DNA of 60,893 nt from Bacteroidota bacterium (GTDB lineage Bacteria > Bacteroidota > Bacteroidia > Bacteroidales > Prolixibacteraceae), in the NCBI GenBank assembly GCA_029265715.1, contig JAJUGZ010000012.1:1-60893 (forward strand), written 5' to 3'. The position numbers were made by a program, and so were the translations under genes. The notes beneath the pieces are model-generated. The model did no database searches, had not been told where the DNA came from, and was given only the letters and a program-made list of their open reading frames with translations. Positions 1 to 7,678 of this stretch are shown piece by piece. The number at the start of each line of letters is the position of its first letter. Position 1 is the first letter of the stretch.

Positions 1-131
1 AATAGGCCTAGCATATTGATATTCTTCATTGTTGCTCTTTTTTGTACTGTAAAATAGGCAATCTAACCATATATCCCATGCTTAAAATATTAACAATTAA
101 ACAAATATATTAACATTGGGTTTTTAGAGAT

Positions 132-605
132 GCCCTTAAAAGATTGGATGAAGCTGATATCAACGGTTTAGTCATGTTTAACCGGTTCTTCCAGCCGGAA
201 ATTGATATTGAGACCGAAGAATTTCAGTTCCCATGGGAACTGAGCCAGGAACGCGACCATCAGTTGGCCCTCCGCTACGCCGGATTGCTTTATGGGAACA
301 TTGCGTCGGAAATCTGTGCAAGCCGGGGTATTTATACATCCGAAGATGTTATTCGTTTGATCCTGGCCGGGGCCGATGCAGTGCAAATGGTTTCGGCCAT
401 TTACAAGAATCAACCAAGCCATATTGCTAAAGTTTTGGAAGGAATCAATGCCTGGATGGACAAGAAAGGATACCAAACGCTGAATGATTTTAAAGGGAAA
501 CTTTCGCGCAAGAACATGAAAGATCCGTTCACATACCAGCGGGCGCAGTATATTGATATTCTGATGAAATCAGAAGAAATCTTCAAAAAATACCCGATGG
601 TTTGA
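132..605 (+). pseudogene. 5'-truncated dihydroorotate dehydrogenase-like protein (PyrD family), C-terminal half
   Basis: The readable frame matches the C-terminal half of the class-1-like dihydroorotate dehydrogenase family: GLVMFNRFFQP, then the phosphate-binding LILAGADAVQMVSAIYK, then the end region with GYQTLNDFKGKLS. These are FMN-dependent TIM-barrel oxidoreductases of about 330 residues; only about 155 are present. Family-like sequence begins near 132 (ALKRLDEAD). The same frame meets a TAA at 111-113, and the bases before that are AT-rich and carry no family signal. The only in-frame start is a TTG at 144. I read it as the remnant of a gene that lost its N-terminal half through deletion or insertion. 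A short functional protein is unlikely because half of the barrel is missing. Confidence 0.75.
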
Positions 606-782
606 TTTTGGGTTAATAAACAGGTTGCACGTGGCCGTTTATCGGTTCTGCTAATGTTTTGTTTGCTGGAGCCATGTTGAACGTGGTGGCTCATCGGGTT
701 TGTGCTATTATAACCGGCCCGGAGTGGAGAAGTGTAGACTAAAAGTATTATTTTCGTTGGCAAACCAACAAATACAACAGAC

Positions 783-1607
783 ATGAGCCGTATCTCTTTA
801 CTCCTGATTTTTTGCCTTGCTTTTTTTACACAATCGTTCATCCTGAATGCACAGGATCTGGTAAAATACCGGACAGAAACGAATATACAATACCGATCGG
901 GCGATGCTCTGGATGAATATATGAAAGAGCGTTGCCGCCTGGATGTTTACGTGCCGGAAGGAAAATCCGGGTTTGCAACGGTGGTTTGGTTTCATGGAGG
1001 AGGAATTACCGGGGGTGAAAAGTTTATTCCGGAGCAGTTAAAAAATCAGGGCATAGGAGTTGTTGCTGTGAATTACCGGCTAAGTCCCCGGGTGAAATGC
1101 CCTGCTTACATTGAAGATGCTGCAGCAGCAGTGGCCTGGGTCTTCAAACACATAGCCCAGTATGGAGGTTCTCCTGAAAAGATTGTGGTTTCCGGACATT
1201 CAGCAGGTGGTTATTTGACCATGATGGTTGGCCTCGATCCCCGTTGGTTGTTGCCATACGATATAAAACCGGTTCAGATTGCCGGCCTTGTGCCGTTTAG
1301 CGGCCACACCATTACACATTTTACGATCCGTGCTGAACGAGGCATTCCCGGAACCCAGCCAGTCGTTGATGAATATGCCCCGCTTTACTACGTGGGGGCA
1401 GATACACCTCCGTTACATCTGATTACCGGCGACCGCGAACTGGAAATGTTGGGGCGCTATGAAGAAAATGCTTATATGTACCGCATGATGAAAGTGGCCG
1501 GGAATAAGCAAACCTATTTGTACGAACTGGATGGCTTTAATCACGGAGAAATGGCAACACCGGCCCTGGGGCTTCTCCTGAAGATTATACGGGAAAAAGG
1601 CTGGTAG
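783..1607 (+). CDS. secreted alpha/beta hydrolase (HSL-type esterase)
   Basis: The 274-residue protein has an N-terminal signal peptide (about residues 1-23, ending LNAQ) followed by an alpha/beta-hydrolase fold. The oxyanion HGGG motif is at residues 71-74 and the nucleophile elbow GHSAG at 138-142, so Ser140 is the nucleophile. Asp217 (TGDRE) and His254 (FNHGE) are the likely other triad members. This pattern fits the hormone-sensitive-lipase/carboxylesterase group that cleaves ester bonds, here in the periplasm or outside the cell. Substrate is not evident. It stands alone, 177 bases after the truncated remnant, and converges on the oxidoreductase operon across a strong hairpin. Confidence 0.88.
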   Translation: MSRISLLLIFCLAFFTQSFILNAQDLVKYRTETNIQYRSGDALDEYMKERCRLDVYVPEGKSGFATVVWFHGGGITGGEKFIPEQLKNQGIGVVAVNYRLSPRVKCPAYIEDAAAAVAWVFKHIAQYGGSPEKIVVSGHSAGGYLTMMVGLDPRWLLPYDIKPVQIAGLVPFSGHTITHFTIRAERGIPGTQPVVDEYAPLYYVGADTPPLHLITGDRELEMLGRYEENAYMYRMMKVAGNKQTYLYELDGFNHGEMATPALGLLLKIIREKGW

Positions 1608-1674
1608 CTGTTAGGCCGTCGGCAGGCGGCGGTAACTGTTACATTTCCAATCCATTTTTTCGAACCCTGAAAAG

Positions 1675-1704
1675 GGAAAAACCACCGCGAGCGATGGTTT
1701 TTCC
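1675..1704. terminator. bidirectional rho-independent terminator
   Basis: Perfect 10-bp stem GGAAAAACCA/TGGTTTTTCC with a 10-base loop, between the convergent hydrolase gene and the oxidoreductase operon. The A/T-rich outer ends supply a U-tract in either direction. Confidence 0.75.
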
Positions 1705-1734
1705 GGTTATCTGTTTGTGAATCTTTTGGGAGAT

Positions 1735-2286
1735 TCAGGCTGACTGTACTTTTTCAACCATTTCATATCCTTTTTGGATGGCAGCCAGGTTTAGCGGGAT
1801 GAGTTTGTGATGGCGCGGGGGGAGCGATTTTTGCAGCCCCAGGTCAACGCTTTCCATTTTCACCACTGGCTTGGCTTTCAGGTAAGCGCCCAAAACGACC
1901 ATATTGAAGGTTTTCACGTTACCCATTTCTGCAGCGATAAGCGTACCTTCAATCTTGTAGATGTTGATGTCTTTTCGTTTGGGGGGATGGATAATTCCGT
2001 TCGGGTCGTAGATTAGTACGCCGCCTGGTTTTACAGTCTTTTCGAACTTGTCCATCGATTGCTGGTTTAAGATGATTGCCGTGTCGAATTCGTTTACAAT
2101 TGGCGAACTGATCCGGTTATCGCTCAGGATGACGGTAACATTGGCCGTTCCGCCACGCATTTCGGGGCCATAGGAAGGGAACCAGCTTACTTCCTGATTG
2201 GCCATGACTCCGGAGTAGGCCAGAATTTTGCCCATCGACAAAACACCTTGTCCGCCAAATCCGGCTATGATGATTTCTTCAGTCAT
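1735..2286 (-). CDS. 2-oxoacid:ferredoxin oxidoreductase, gamma subunit
   Basis: This 183-residue protein is the gamma (pyruvate/ketoisovalerate catalytic, POR-type) subunit of a CoA-dependent 2-oxoacid:ferredoxin oxidoreductase. It opens with the nucleotide-fold glycine motif GFGGQG (residues 9-14), followed by the family sequence SWFPSYGPEMRGGTANVTVILSD shape seen in VOR/KOR gamma chains (the run starts near residue 35). It is the last gene of a four-gene operon (ferredoxin, alpha, beta, gamma) and starts 4 bases after the beta stop, which implies translational coupling. The family distinguishes poorly between 2-oxoglutarate, 2-oxoisovalerate and aryl-pyruvate substrates, so substrate is inferred from context only. 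Confidence 0.9.
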   Translation of the reverse strand: MTEEIIIAGFGGQGVLSMGKILAYSGVMANQEVSWFPSYGPEMRGGTANVTVILSDNRISSPIVNEFDTAIILNQQSMDKFEKTVKPGGVLIYDPNGIIHPPKRKDINIYKIEGTLIAAEMGNVKTFNMVVLGAYLKAKPVVKMESVDLGLQKSLPPRHHKLIPLNLAAIQKGYEMVEKVQSA

Positions 2287-2290
2287 AATG

Positions 2291-3091
2291 TTAGCTTTTT
2301 ACGGTGTTGTTTGGGTGGATATCGTGTTTCGAGCCATCTTTCATATCGCCCGGGGGATAGAACGGGAACATGTTTTCTTCCATCCATTGGTTGGCTTCAA
2401 CCGGAGGTAATTTCCAGTTCATGTTGCAGGTTGATACCACTTCGACGAAGGCCGTTCCTTTTTTCTCTTGCGCAGAAGTGAATGCCTTGGCAATGGCTTT
2501 TTTGCATTTACGGATTGCCGCCGGTGTATGTACCGATTGGCGTGTTACATACGATGTTCCGGGTAGTTGGGCGATCAGCTCGGTAATTTTTAGCGGGTAT
2601 CCGTTCATGGCAGCATCGCGTCCGCATGGGGTAGTGGCGGTAACCTGGCCCAGTAGCGTGGTAGGCGCCATTTGTCCTCCGGTCATGCCATAAATGCCGT
2701 TGTTGATGAAAATGACTACAAAGTCGTCGCCGCGGTTGCAGGCATGCATAATTTCGCCGGTACCAATCGATGCCAGGTCGCCGTCGCCCTGATAGGTGAA
2801 AACAACCTTGTCGGGGTTGGTGCGCGAGATACCACAGGCAACAGCCGGCGCACGGCCGTGAGCCGCTTCCTGCCAGTCGATATCAATGTAATTGTATGCG
2901 AATACGCCACATCCAACAGGAGAAACGCCAATGGTTTTTTCCTGAATACCCAATTCTTCGATGACTTCGGCCAAAAGCTTGTGCACCACGCCGTGACTAC
3001 ATCCCGGGCAATAGTGCATGGTGTTGCTGGTGAGCAGTTTGGGCTTTTCGTAAACCAGGTTCTCCGGATTTATAATATCTGTTATTTGCAT
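2291..3091 (-). CDS. 2-oxoacid:ferredoxin oxidoreductase, beta (thiamine diphosphate) subunit
   Basis: The 266-residue protein carries the thiamine-diphosphate binding signature: GDGD at residues 102-105 and the closing NN at 130-131, followed by YGMTGGQ. An N-terminal CPGC (28-31) and the C-x-F-A-Y block at about 61-66 are typical of the beta chain of VOR/KOR enzymes. It binds TPP-Mg and forms the decarboxylating active site with the alpha chain. It begins 3 bases after the alpha stop. In fermenters the enzyme oxidises 2-oxoacids to acyl-CoA and CO2 while reducing ferredoxin, and it can run in reverse as a reductive carboxylase. Confidence 0.93.
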   Translation of the reverse strand: MQITDIINPENLVYEKPKLLTSNTMHYCPGCSHGVVHKLLAEVIEELGIQEKTIGVSPVGCGVFAYNYIDIDWQEAAHGRAPAVACGISRTNPDKVVFTYQGDGDLASIGTGEIMHACNRGDDFVVIFINNGIYGMTGGQMAPTTLLGQVTATTPCGRDAAMNGYPLKITELIAQLPGTSYVTRQSVHTPAAIRKCKKAIAKAFTSAQEKKGTAFVEVVSTCNMNWKLPPVEANQWMEENMFPFYPPGDMKDGSKHDIHPNNTVKS

Positions 3092-3094
3092 CGC

Positions 3095-4189
3095 TTATCC
3101 TCCTATCAGTTTTTGTTTTAGAGCTTCGACTACTTCGAGCGGAGTTGGCACGATACCTCCCATTCGTCCGAAATATTCAACAGGAACCGAGCATTTTGTT
3201 TTAGCTACGGCCAACTGAACGTCTTCAACCATCTGGCCGGCATTCATTTCAACCGTTAGGAATCCTTTTACCCGTTTGGCCAGTTCACCGATCGGTTTCT
3301 TCGGGAACGGGAACAGGGTAATGGGGCGCAACAGTCCGACTTTTAATCCATTGTTCCGGGCAATATCGACGGCTTTCTGACAAATGCGGGCCGATGATCC
3401 GAAAGCTACCAAAACGTAGTCGGCGTCGTCGCACTGAATTTCTTCGTACCGCACTTCCAGTTCTTCCATCTGTTTGTATTTTTCCTGGAAGCGCCGGTTG
3501 TTTACTTCCATTCGGTGCGAGTCCATTTCGAGCGATGTGATGATATTTCGCCCGCGATTTTTGGGTTTCCCCAACGTAGCCCACGAACCGTATTTTTTTT
3601 CGATTTCGTTGGGGCTCATGCGCGGTTTGAAATCGGATAGTTCCACTTTTTCCATCATCTGCCCAATTACACCGTCGGTCAGGATCATGGCCGGATTGCG
3701 GTATTTAAAGGCCAGTTCGAAGCTCAGGTCAACAAAGTCGTTCATTTCCTGAACCGATGACGGGGCAAGGACAATCAGGCGGTAATCGCCGTGCCCGCCG
3801 CCTTTGGTCGATTGAAAATAGTCGGCTTGCGAAGGTTGGATGGTTCCCAGGCCGGGGCCTCCGCGTTGAACATTTACGATTACACAGGGCAATTCGGCTC
3901 CGGCAATATACGAAATGCCTTCAGACATCAGGCTGATACCGGGACTGGATGATGAGGTCATCACTTTCTTGCCCGATCCGGCTGCGCCGTAAAGCATGTT
4001 AATCGATGCAACTTCACTTTCGGCCTGAAGGACAACCATCCCTGTTTCGTTCCAAGGTTCGCGTTCCATCAGGGTTTCCATAACCTCTGACTGGGGAGTA
4101 ATGGGATACCCGAAATATCCGTCGCAACCGCAACGAATGGCTGCTTCGGCAATTACCTCATTCCCCTTCATTAATCTTAATTCTCCCAT
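3095..4189 (-). CDS. vorB: 2-oxoacid:ferredoxin oxidoreductase, alpha subunit (VorB-type)
   Basis: The 364-residue alpha chain has the domain-I signature GYPITPQSE (residues 27-35), the ESEVASINMLYGA block and the PGISLMSEG block typical of the VorB group (3-methyl-2-oxobutanoate dehydrogenase). The separate alpha, beta, gamma and ferredoxin-delta genes match the four-subunit VOR/KOR plan rather than fused pyruvate:ferredoxin oxidoreductase. It lies 25 bases after the ferredoxin gene in the same operon. The presence of two phenylacetate-CoA ligases in the same strand block makes aryl-acyl-CoA or branched-chain substrates attractive, but that is inference. Confidence 0.9.
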   Translation of the reverse strand: MGELRLMKGNEVIAEAAIRCGCDGYFGYPITPQSEVMETLMEREPWNETGMVVLQAESEVASINMLYGAAGSGKKVMTSSSSPGISLMSEGISYIAGAELPCVIVNVQRGGPGLGTIQPSQADYFQSTKGGGHGDYRLIVLAPSSVQEMNDFVDLSFELAFKYRNPAMILTDGVIGQMMEKVELSDFKPRMSPNEIEKKYGSWATLGKPKNRGRNIITSLEMDSHRMEVNNRRFQEKYKQMEELEVRYEEIQCDDADYVLVAFGSSARICQKAVDIARNNGLKVGLLRPITLFPFPKKPIGELAKRVKGFLTVEMNAGQMVEDVQLAVAKTKCSVPVEYFGRMGGIVPTPLEVVEALKQKLIGG

Positions 4190-4214
4190 TTATTGCATTT
4201 TTAAGGTTGGCTGG

Positions 4215-4439
4215 TTAAACTTTAACCCGATAAACAGTAATACAGCTGTCCGGACAAACAATTGCACAATTCATACAACCAATACAGGCTTCGGGGTTTT
4301 TCATAAATGAGTAATGATAACCCCGGCTGTTCACCTGTTTGTTTTGCCCGAGCACATCTTGCGGACATGCAACAACGCAAAGGCCGCAACCTTTGCATTC
4401 TTCGTTGTCAACCACGACGGCTCCTCTAACTTTTGCCAT
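4215..4439 (-). CDS. 2x[4Fe-4S] ferredoxin (delta subunit of the 2-oxoacid oxidoreductase)
   Basis: A 74-residue dicluster ferredoxin with two CxxCxxCxxxCP motifs: [12 protein letters not shown] and [12 protein letters not shown]. It is the electron-transfer (delta) subunit of the oxidoreductase encoded immediately downstream and is the first gene of the operon. The 25-base spacing to the alpha gene supports co-transcription. Confidence 0.92.
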   Translation of the reverse strand: MAKVRGAVVVDNEECKGCGLCVVACPQDVLGQNKQVNSRGYHYSFMKNPEACIGCMNCAIVCPDSCITVYRVKV

Positions 4440-4655
4440 AATAATCTAATTTATGTGGTCACTTTATATTTGCTCCCCGGAAACCCAAACAAAAACAACC
4501 TGGTTTTTGCTTTTGTTTCCTGAAAATATAAATTGAGGCAGACTTATTTATCTATCTCTGTTTTCAGTAGCTTCCGGGCAAGTTTTTCCAAAATTTTGCA
4601 GAACGTTTGACGGGTTAACCCCGGTAATTTATTTCTGTCTTTTCCCTCTCAAATG

Positions 4656-4663
4656 CAAAACTA
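4656..4663 (-). promoter_or_regulatory. candidate -7 promoter element of the ferredoxin/vor operon
   Basis: On the minus strand this reads TAGTTTTG, a full match to the Bacteroidota -7 consensus TAnnTTTG. It lies in the 269-base gap between the Crp-type regulator and the ferredoxin gene, giving a leader of about 210 bases. The rest of that gap shows nothing else clear. Confidence 0.5.
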
Positions 4664-4685
4664 AGGGTTCAGTATTTTTTCGGAT

Positions 4686-4699
4686 GCAACAAATGTTGC
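4686..4699. promoter_or_regulatory. dyad symmetric site, possible Crp-family operator
   Basis: GCAACA-AA-TGTTGC has perfect 6-bp arms and sits about 30 bases upstream of the proposed -7 element, so its centre falls near -41 relative to the inferred start. That is the position used by class II Crp/Fnr activators. A Crp-type gene ends just 10 bases away. Binding is inferred, and a weak terminator for the regulator gene is the alternative, although no U-tract follows. Confidence 0.35.
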
Positions 4700-4708
4700 G
4701 AAATCAAC

Positions 4709-5278
4709 CTACAGCTTGCGCAGTATCTTGGTGAAGATATTGCGGTGGATGCCGAGGTAAGAGGCAATGTGTTGTTTCTGGACTTTTTGTAGCAACTCTC
4801 GGTGCTCCGAAATGAACTTTTTCACTCGTTGCAAGGCGTTTAGCGACTGGAACGAGTGGACGCGCCGCATGGCCTGAATATAACTTTCTTCGGCTAAGAT
4901 ACGCGCCAGCTGGGCAAAGCGGCTGTCTTTTGTCAGGAGCTCCTCGTATTCGGCTTTTTCAATAACCAGCAGGGTTGAGTCTTCGTATGCCCGGATTGTT
5001 TCAGATGATTTTTCGCCCAGCATGAACGACTCATGGTTGCTTATAATGCTGTTGGCCGGTGTGTAGAAAAAGCGGGAGATCCATTCTTCTCCGGTTTCCG
5101 ACACATAATTCGCTACCAGCAGTCCTTCCAATAACAGTCCCATTTTTTGTGCGCGCTCGCCGTACTCAATAAATGGTTCTCCCTTTTTCAGGGTTATTGG
5201 TTTTCGTTTGGGTAAAATCTCCTGTAACCGGAGGAGCGTTAAATTATAATCCGAAACAATTTTTTCAATGCTCATCAC
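4709..5278 (-). CDS. Crp/Fnr-family transcriptional regulator
   Basis: The 189-residue protein has an N-terminal cyclic-nucleotide-binding-like beta-roll (about residues 20-120, including KKGEPFIEYGE and the GLLLEGLLVANY strand) and a short C-terminal helix-turn-helix (about 160-189, IASYLGIHRNIFTKILRKL). No cysteine cluster is present in the N-terminal part, so it is not an Fnr-type iron-sulfur sensor. The C-terminal HTH is compact, as in many Bacteroidota members of this family. Its position between the aminotransferase and the ferredoxin/vor operon suggests a local regulator. Start is MM; the second Met (5275) is equally possible. Confidence 0.85.
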   Translation of the reverse strand: MMSIEKIVSDYNLTLLRLQEILPKRKPITLKKGEPFIEYGERAQKMGLLLEGLLVANYVSETGEEWISRFFYTPANSIISNHESFMLGEKSSETIRAYEDSTLLVIEKAEYEELLTKDSRFAQLARILAEESYIQAMRRVHSFQSLNALQRVKKFISEHRELLQKVQKQHIASYLGIHRNIFTKILRKL

Positions 5279-5296
5279 AAACGTTGTTAAAAACGA

Positions 5297-6613
5297 TTAG
5301 CTGTTCGGGAAGTTTGCCTGAAACTGTTTCAGCCGTTCTTCCAAATTGCCAAACTGGCTCCGGCTCACGTGCGATACACAGGCGCGGAGCCCTTCTTTTT
5401 CACTTCCGGTATTGGTCAGGGTAATGGCGCTGATCCCAAAGTGTAGCAGGTTTCCCAACAATTCTCCTCCGGTCATCCCCGGATAGGCAATGGTGAAGTA
5501 AAAGCCATCTGCAATGGGTTCATCGCCGTCTTTTTCGTACACGATATAGAATCCGTATTTCCGGAACAGGTCTTTCATGATCCGGGCTTTCCGACCATAT
5601 TCTTTTACATCTTCTATAAAATTGAACGTGCCGTCGTTGGCCGCTTTAAACATGGCAGCCAGGGCATATTGTACCGAATGGGTTACTCCGGAAGATAACG
5701 CGTAAAGTACCTGCAGGACGATCGTGTGCCCGAATGTCGGGCTGTTGAACCGTTCTTTCAGGTTGGGGTATTCGCGGTTCCACAGGGCATCTGAAATGAT
5801 CATGACGGCCCCGCGTTGTCCGGCGTAAGAGAATATTTTTGACGATGAAATGAACATCACATAGCGGTCGGTGTATTTGGCTACCGTTGGTTGATAAGGC
5901 GGACGCCCCGGGGTATACAGGTCCTTGCGGAAGTCCATCCCAAAATAGGCCAGGTCTTCCATGATGATCACATCGTATTTGTTGGCCATTTCGCCAATAA
6001 TCTGCAGCTCTTCCTCGGTTAAACAAATCCAGCACGGGTTGTTTGGGTTTGAGTAAACAATGGAATGGATGTTTCCTTTCGACAGGATTGATTCGAGTTT
6101 GTCGCGTAGTTTGGCTCCACGGTGTTCAAATACATCAAAGCTGGCAAACTTGTGCCCCATCACGTTCATTTGTTGTTTCTGTACCGGGAAGCCCGGGTCG
6201 ATAAACAACAAGGTGTCTTTTGTTTTGTCGGCGTTGCTGGCTACCAGGAAAGCGGCATAGGTTCCCTGCATCGATCCGGTAGTCGGGATACACCCGGCCG
6301 GGTTGACATCCACATCCATAAACAGTTTTACAAACCGTGATGCTTCTTTTTTTAACGGTTTGATGCCGTCGATTAGCGGATAATCAGAGGCAACCCCGGC
6401 TTTGAGCGCTTCGATTTCGGCCTCTGTTCCAACTTGAGCCGGAGGCAAGCCGGGCACACCCATTTCCATACGGATAAATTTCTCATTGCTTTCTTCCTCG
6501 ATCAGGTTGACTACCGCCACGATTTCGCGGATTGATGCCCGTCCTAAATCGGAAATACGCAGCTTATCGATGCTGTTTTTTACAATCTCCGGAGAAATAA
6601 GTGTATTTTTCAT
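5297..6613 (-). CDS. class I/II pyridoxal-phosphate aminotransferase
   Basis: A fold-type-I aminotransferase of 438 residues from the chosen start. Visible motifs are NPNNP (about residue 190), the EDLAYFGMD block, and SSSKIFSYAGQR holding the probable Schiff-base Lys259. This subgroup acts on amino acids such as aspartate or aromatic and branched-chain ones. The frame stays open upstream to an ATG at 6655, but those 14 extra codons lie in a palindromic repeat, so I chose the ATG at 6613. It sits in the block with the 2-oxoacid oxidoreductase and prephenate dehydratase, fitting interconversion of aryl or branched 2-oxoacids and amino acids. The substrate is not proven. Confidence 0.88.
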   Translation of the reverse strand: MKNTLISPEIVKNSIDKLRISDLGRASIREIVAVVNLIEEESNEKFIRMEMGVPGLPPAQVGTEAEIEALKAGVASDYPLIDGIKPLKKEASRFVKLFMDVDVNPAGCIPTTGSMQGTYAAFLVASNADKTKDTLLFIDPGFPVQKQQMNVMGHKFASFDVFEHRGAKLRDKLESILSKGNIHSIVYSNPNNPCWICLTEEELQIIGEMANKYDVIIMEDLAYFGMDFRKDLYTPGRPPYQPTVAKYTDRYVMFISSSKIFSYAGQRGAVMIISDALWNREYPNLKERFNSPTFGHTIVLQVLYALSSGVTHSVQYALAAMFKAANDGTFNFIEDVKEYGRKARIMKDLFRKYGFYIVYEKDGDEPIADGFYFTIAYPGMTGGELLGNLLHFGISAITLTNTGSEKEGLRACVSHVSRSQFGNLEERLKQFQANFPNS

Positions 6614-6640
6614 CTGTAAATAATTTGTTTTTAAGTTGTC

Positions 6641-6712
6641 AGATGGAATAGCCATGATCCGGTTATTGTTTTCATTATCTGTTGGTGTTTGCGAATCATG
6701 GCTATTTCATCT
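6641..6712. repeat. palindromic interspersed repeat, unit 1
   Basis: Arms AGATGGAATAGCCATGAT (6641-6658) and ATCATGGCTATTTCATCT (6695-6712) are inverted copies with one mismatch, around a spacer of about 36 bases. It belongs to a family seen again at 6781, 6871, 29160 and 56252. It lies in the 5' leader of the aminotransferase gene. Confidence 0.8.
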
Positions 6713-6780
6713 GTATAAATTTTCAATGTAGGTTTGTACAATTTTCGTAACAGTGTTCGCTTTTCAATCTGAATTCCAAC

Positions 6781-6845
6781 GGATGGAATAGCCATCTATA
6801 CATTTTCGGTTTGTATGAGCGATGGCTCTTATGGCTATTTCATCT
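6781..6845. repeat. palindromic interspersed repeat, unit 2
   Basis: Arms GATGGAATAGCCAT (6782-6795) and ATGGCTATTTCATC (6831-6844) form an imperfect hairpin. The link 6713-6745 between units 1 and 2 is nearly identical to 56183-56214, so the repeated module is about 130 bases. The remaining bases of the 6656-7139 gap show no gene; a short open frame here is repeat sequence. Confidence 0.8.
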
Positions 6846-6870
6846 GTTTGTAATTTGGTCATTAATTGCC

Positions 6871-6934
6871 AGATGGAACTCGCCATTATAATTATGCTCC
6901 TGAGTGTAAGACTATCTCTCATGGCTCGTTTCAT
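6871..6934. repeat. palindromic interspersed repeat, unit 3 (diverged)
   Basis: AGATGGAACTCGCCAT (6871-6886) and ATGGCTCGTTTCAT (6921-6934) keep the general pattern of units 1 and 2, with changed bases in both arms. It is the most diverged copy at this locus. Confidence 0.6.
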
Positions 6935-7139
6935 TTCACAAAAGCGAATTAGTTCATTAAAAAAAGTAAAGTATTTTTATTTAAGCAATAGCCGCCTGGT
7001 GTATTGCCTGACCCGTTTTACGATTCGGGAACCCGTTCGGTCCCCAGACCGCAAAAGTGTAAGGTACTCAGTAGTAAATATTCGAAAATGACAGAATTCT
7101 GAGTGAAAAAATAATCCTGAATTTTGTCATTATTTGGAA

Positions 7140-7667
7140 CTAAAGTCCGAATGCTGGTTTAATATGTTCAATCCAGTCGGCGATACGCTTGTCGGTCAAT
7201 TCCGGTTCAAAATCTTCGTCAATGGGGAGTCCGATAAATTTCCCGTCGATCACTGCTTCAGATTCTTCAAACTCGTACCCTTCGGTCGAAACCTGTCCAA
7301 CGATGTTGGTTGCTCCGTTTTTCATCAGTTCTTTAGCCAAAACTCCCATGGCATTTACAAAGTGTCCGGCGTAGGTGACATGGTCGCCCAATCCGAAAAT
7401 GGCAATGGTTTTTCCGGAGTAATTGGCTTCGCTGATTTTTGGAAAGAATTTGTTCCAGTCGTTGTTCGAATAATTTGAATCCCAGGTTTCTTTTCCGACG
7501 GTCGAAATCCCGAATATGATTTTATCGAATCGTTCAAGGTCGCTCACTTCAGCTTCGTTAACCGAAACCATTTCAACATTTTCTTCGCCCAAGGCTGCTT
7601 TCATTTTGTCGGCTACCCGGTTTACCGAACCGTTCAGTGGTCCGAAAAATATTCCTACTTTGCTCAT
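7140..7667 (-). CDS. flavodoxin
   Basis: The 175-residue product is an FMN-binding flavodoxin: beta-strand VGIFFG then a phosphate loop, the GISTVGKETWDSNY/DW loop that contacts the FMN ring, and the conserved GLGDHVTYAGHF segment. The phosphate loop reads GPLNGSV instead of the usual S/T-x-T-G-x-T, a variant of Bacteroidota flavodoxins. A frame extension to 7793 overlaps pheA and lacks family similarity, so I used the ATG at 7667, 11 bases after the pheA stop. The spacing implies one transcript with pheA. It is a low-potential one-electron carrier that could exchange with the ferredoxin of the nearby oxidoreductase. Confidence 0.9.
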   Translation of the reverse strand: MSKVGIFFGPLNGSVNRVADKMKAALGEENVEMVSVNEAEVSDLERFDKIIFGISTVGKETWDSNYSNNDWNKFFPKISEANYSGKTIAIFGLGDHVTYAGHFVNAMGVLAKELMKNGATNIVGQVSTEGYEFEESEAVIDGKFIGLPIDEDFEPELTDKRIADWIEHIKPAFGL

Positions 7668-7678
7668 AAAAGGTGTGT

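Noticed and set aside
6614-6655. 14-codon N-terminal extension of the aminotransferase
   Set aside because: These codons come from the palindromic repeat; the ATG at 6613 fits the family start.
6822-7091. 89-codon open frame in the repeat region
   Set aside because: It reads through the palindromic repeats and has no similarity.
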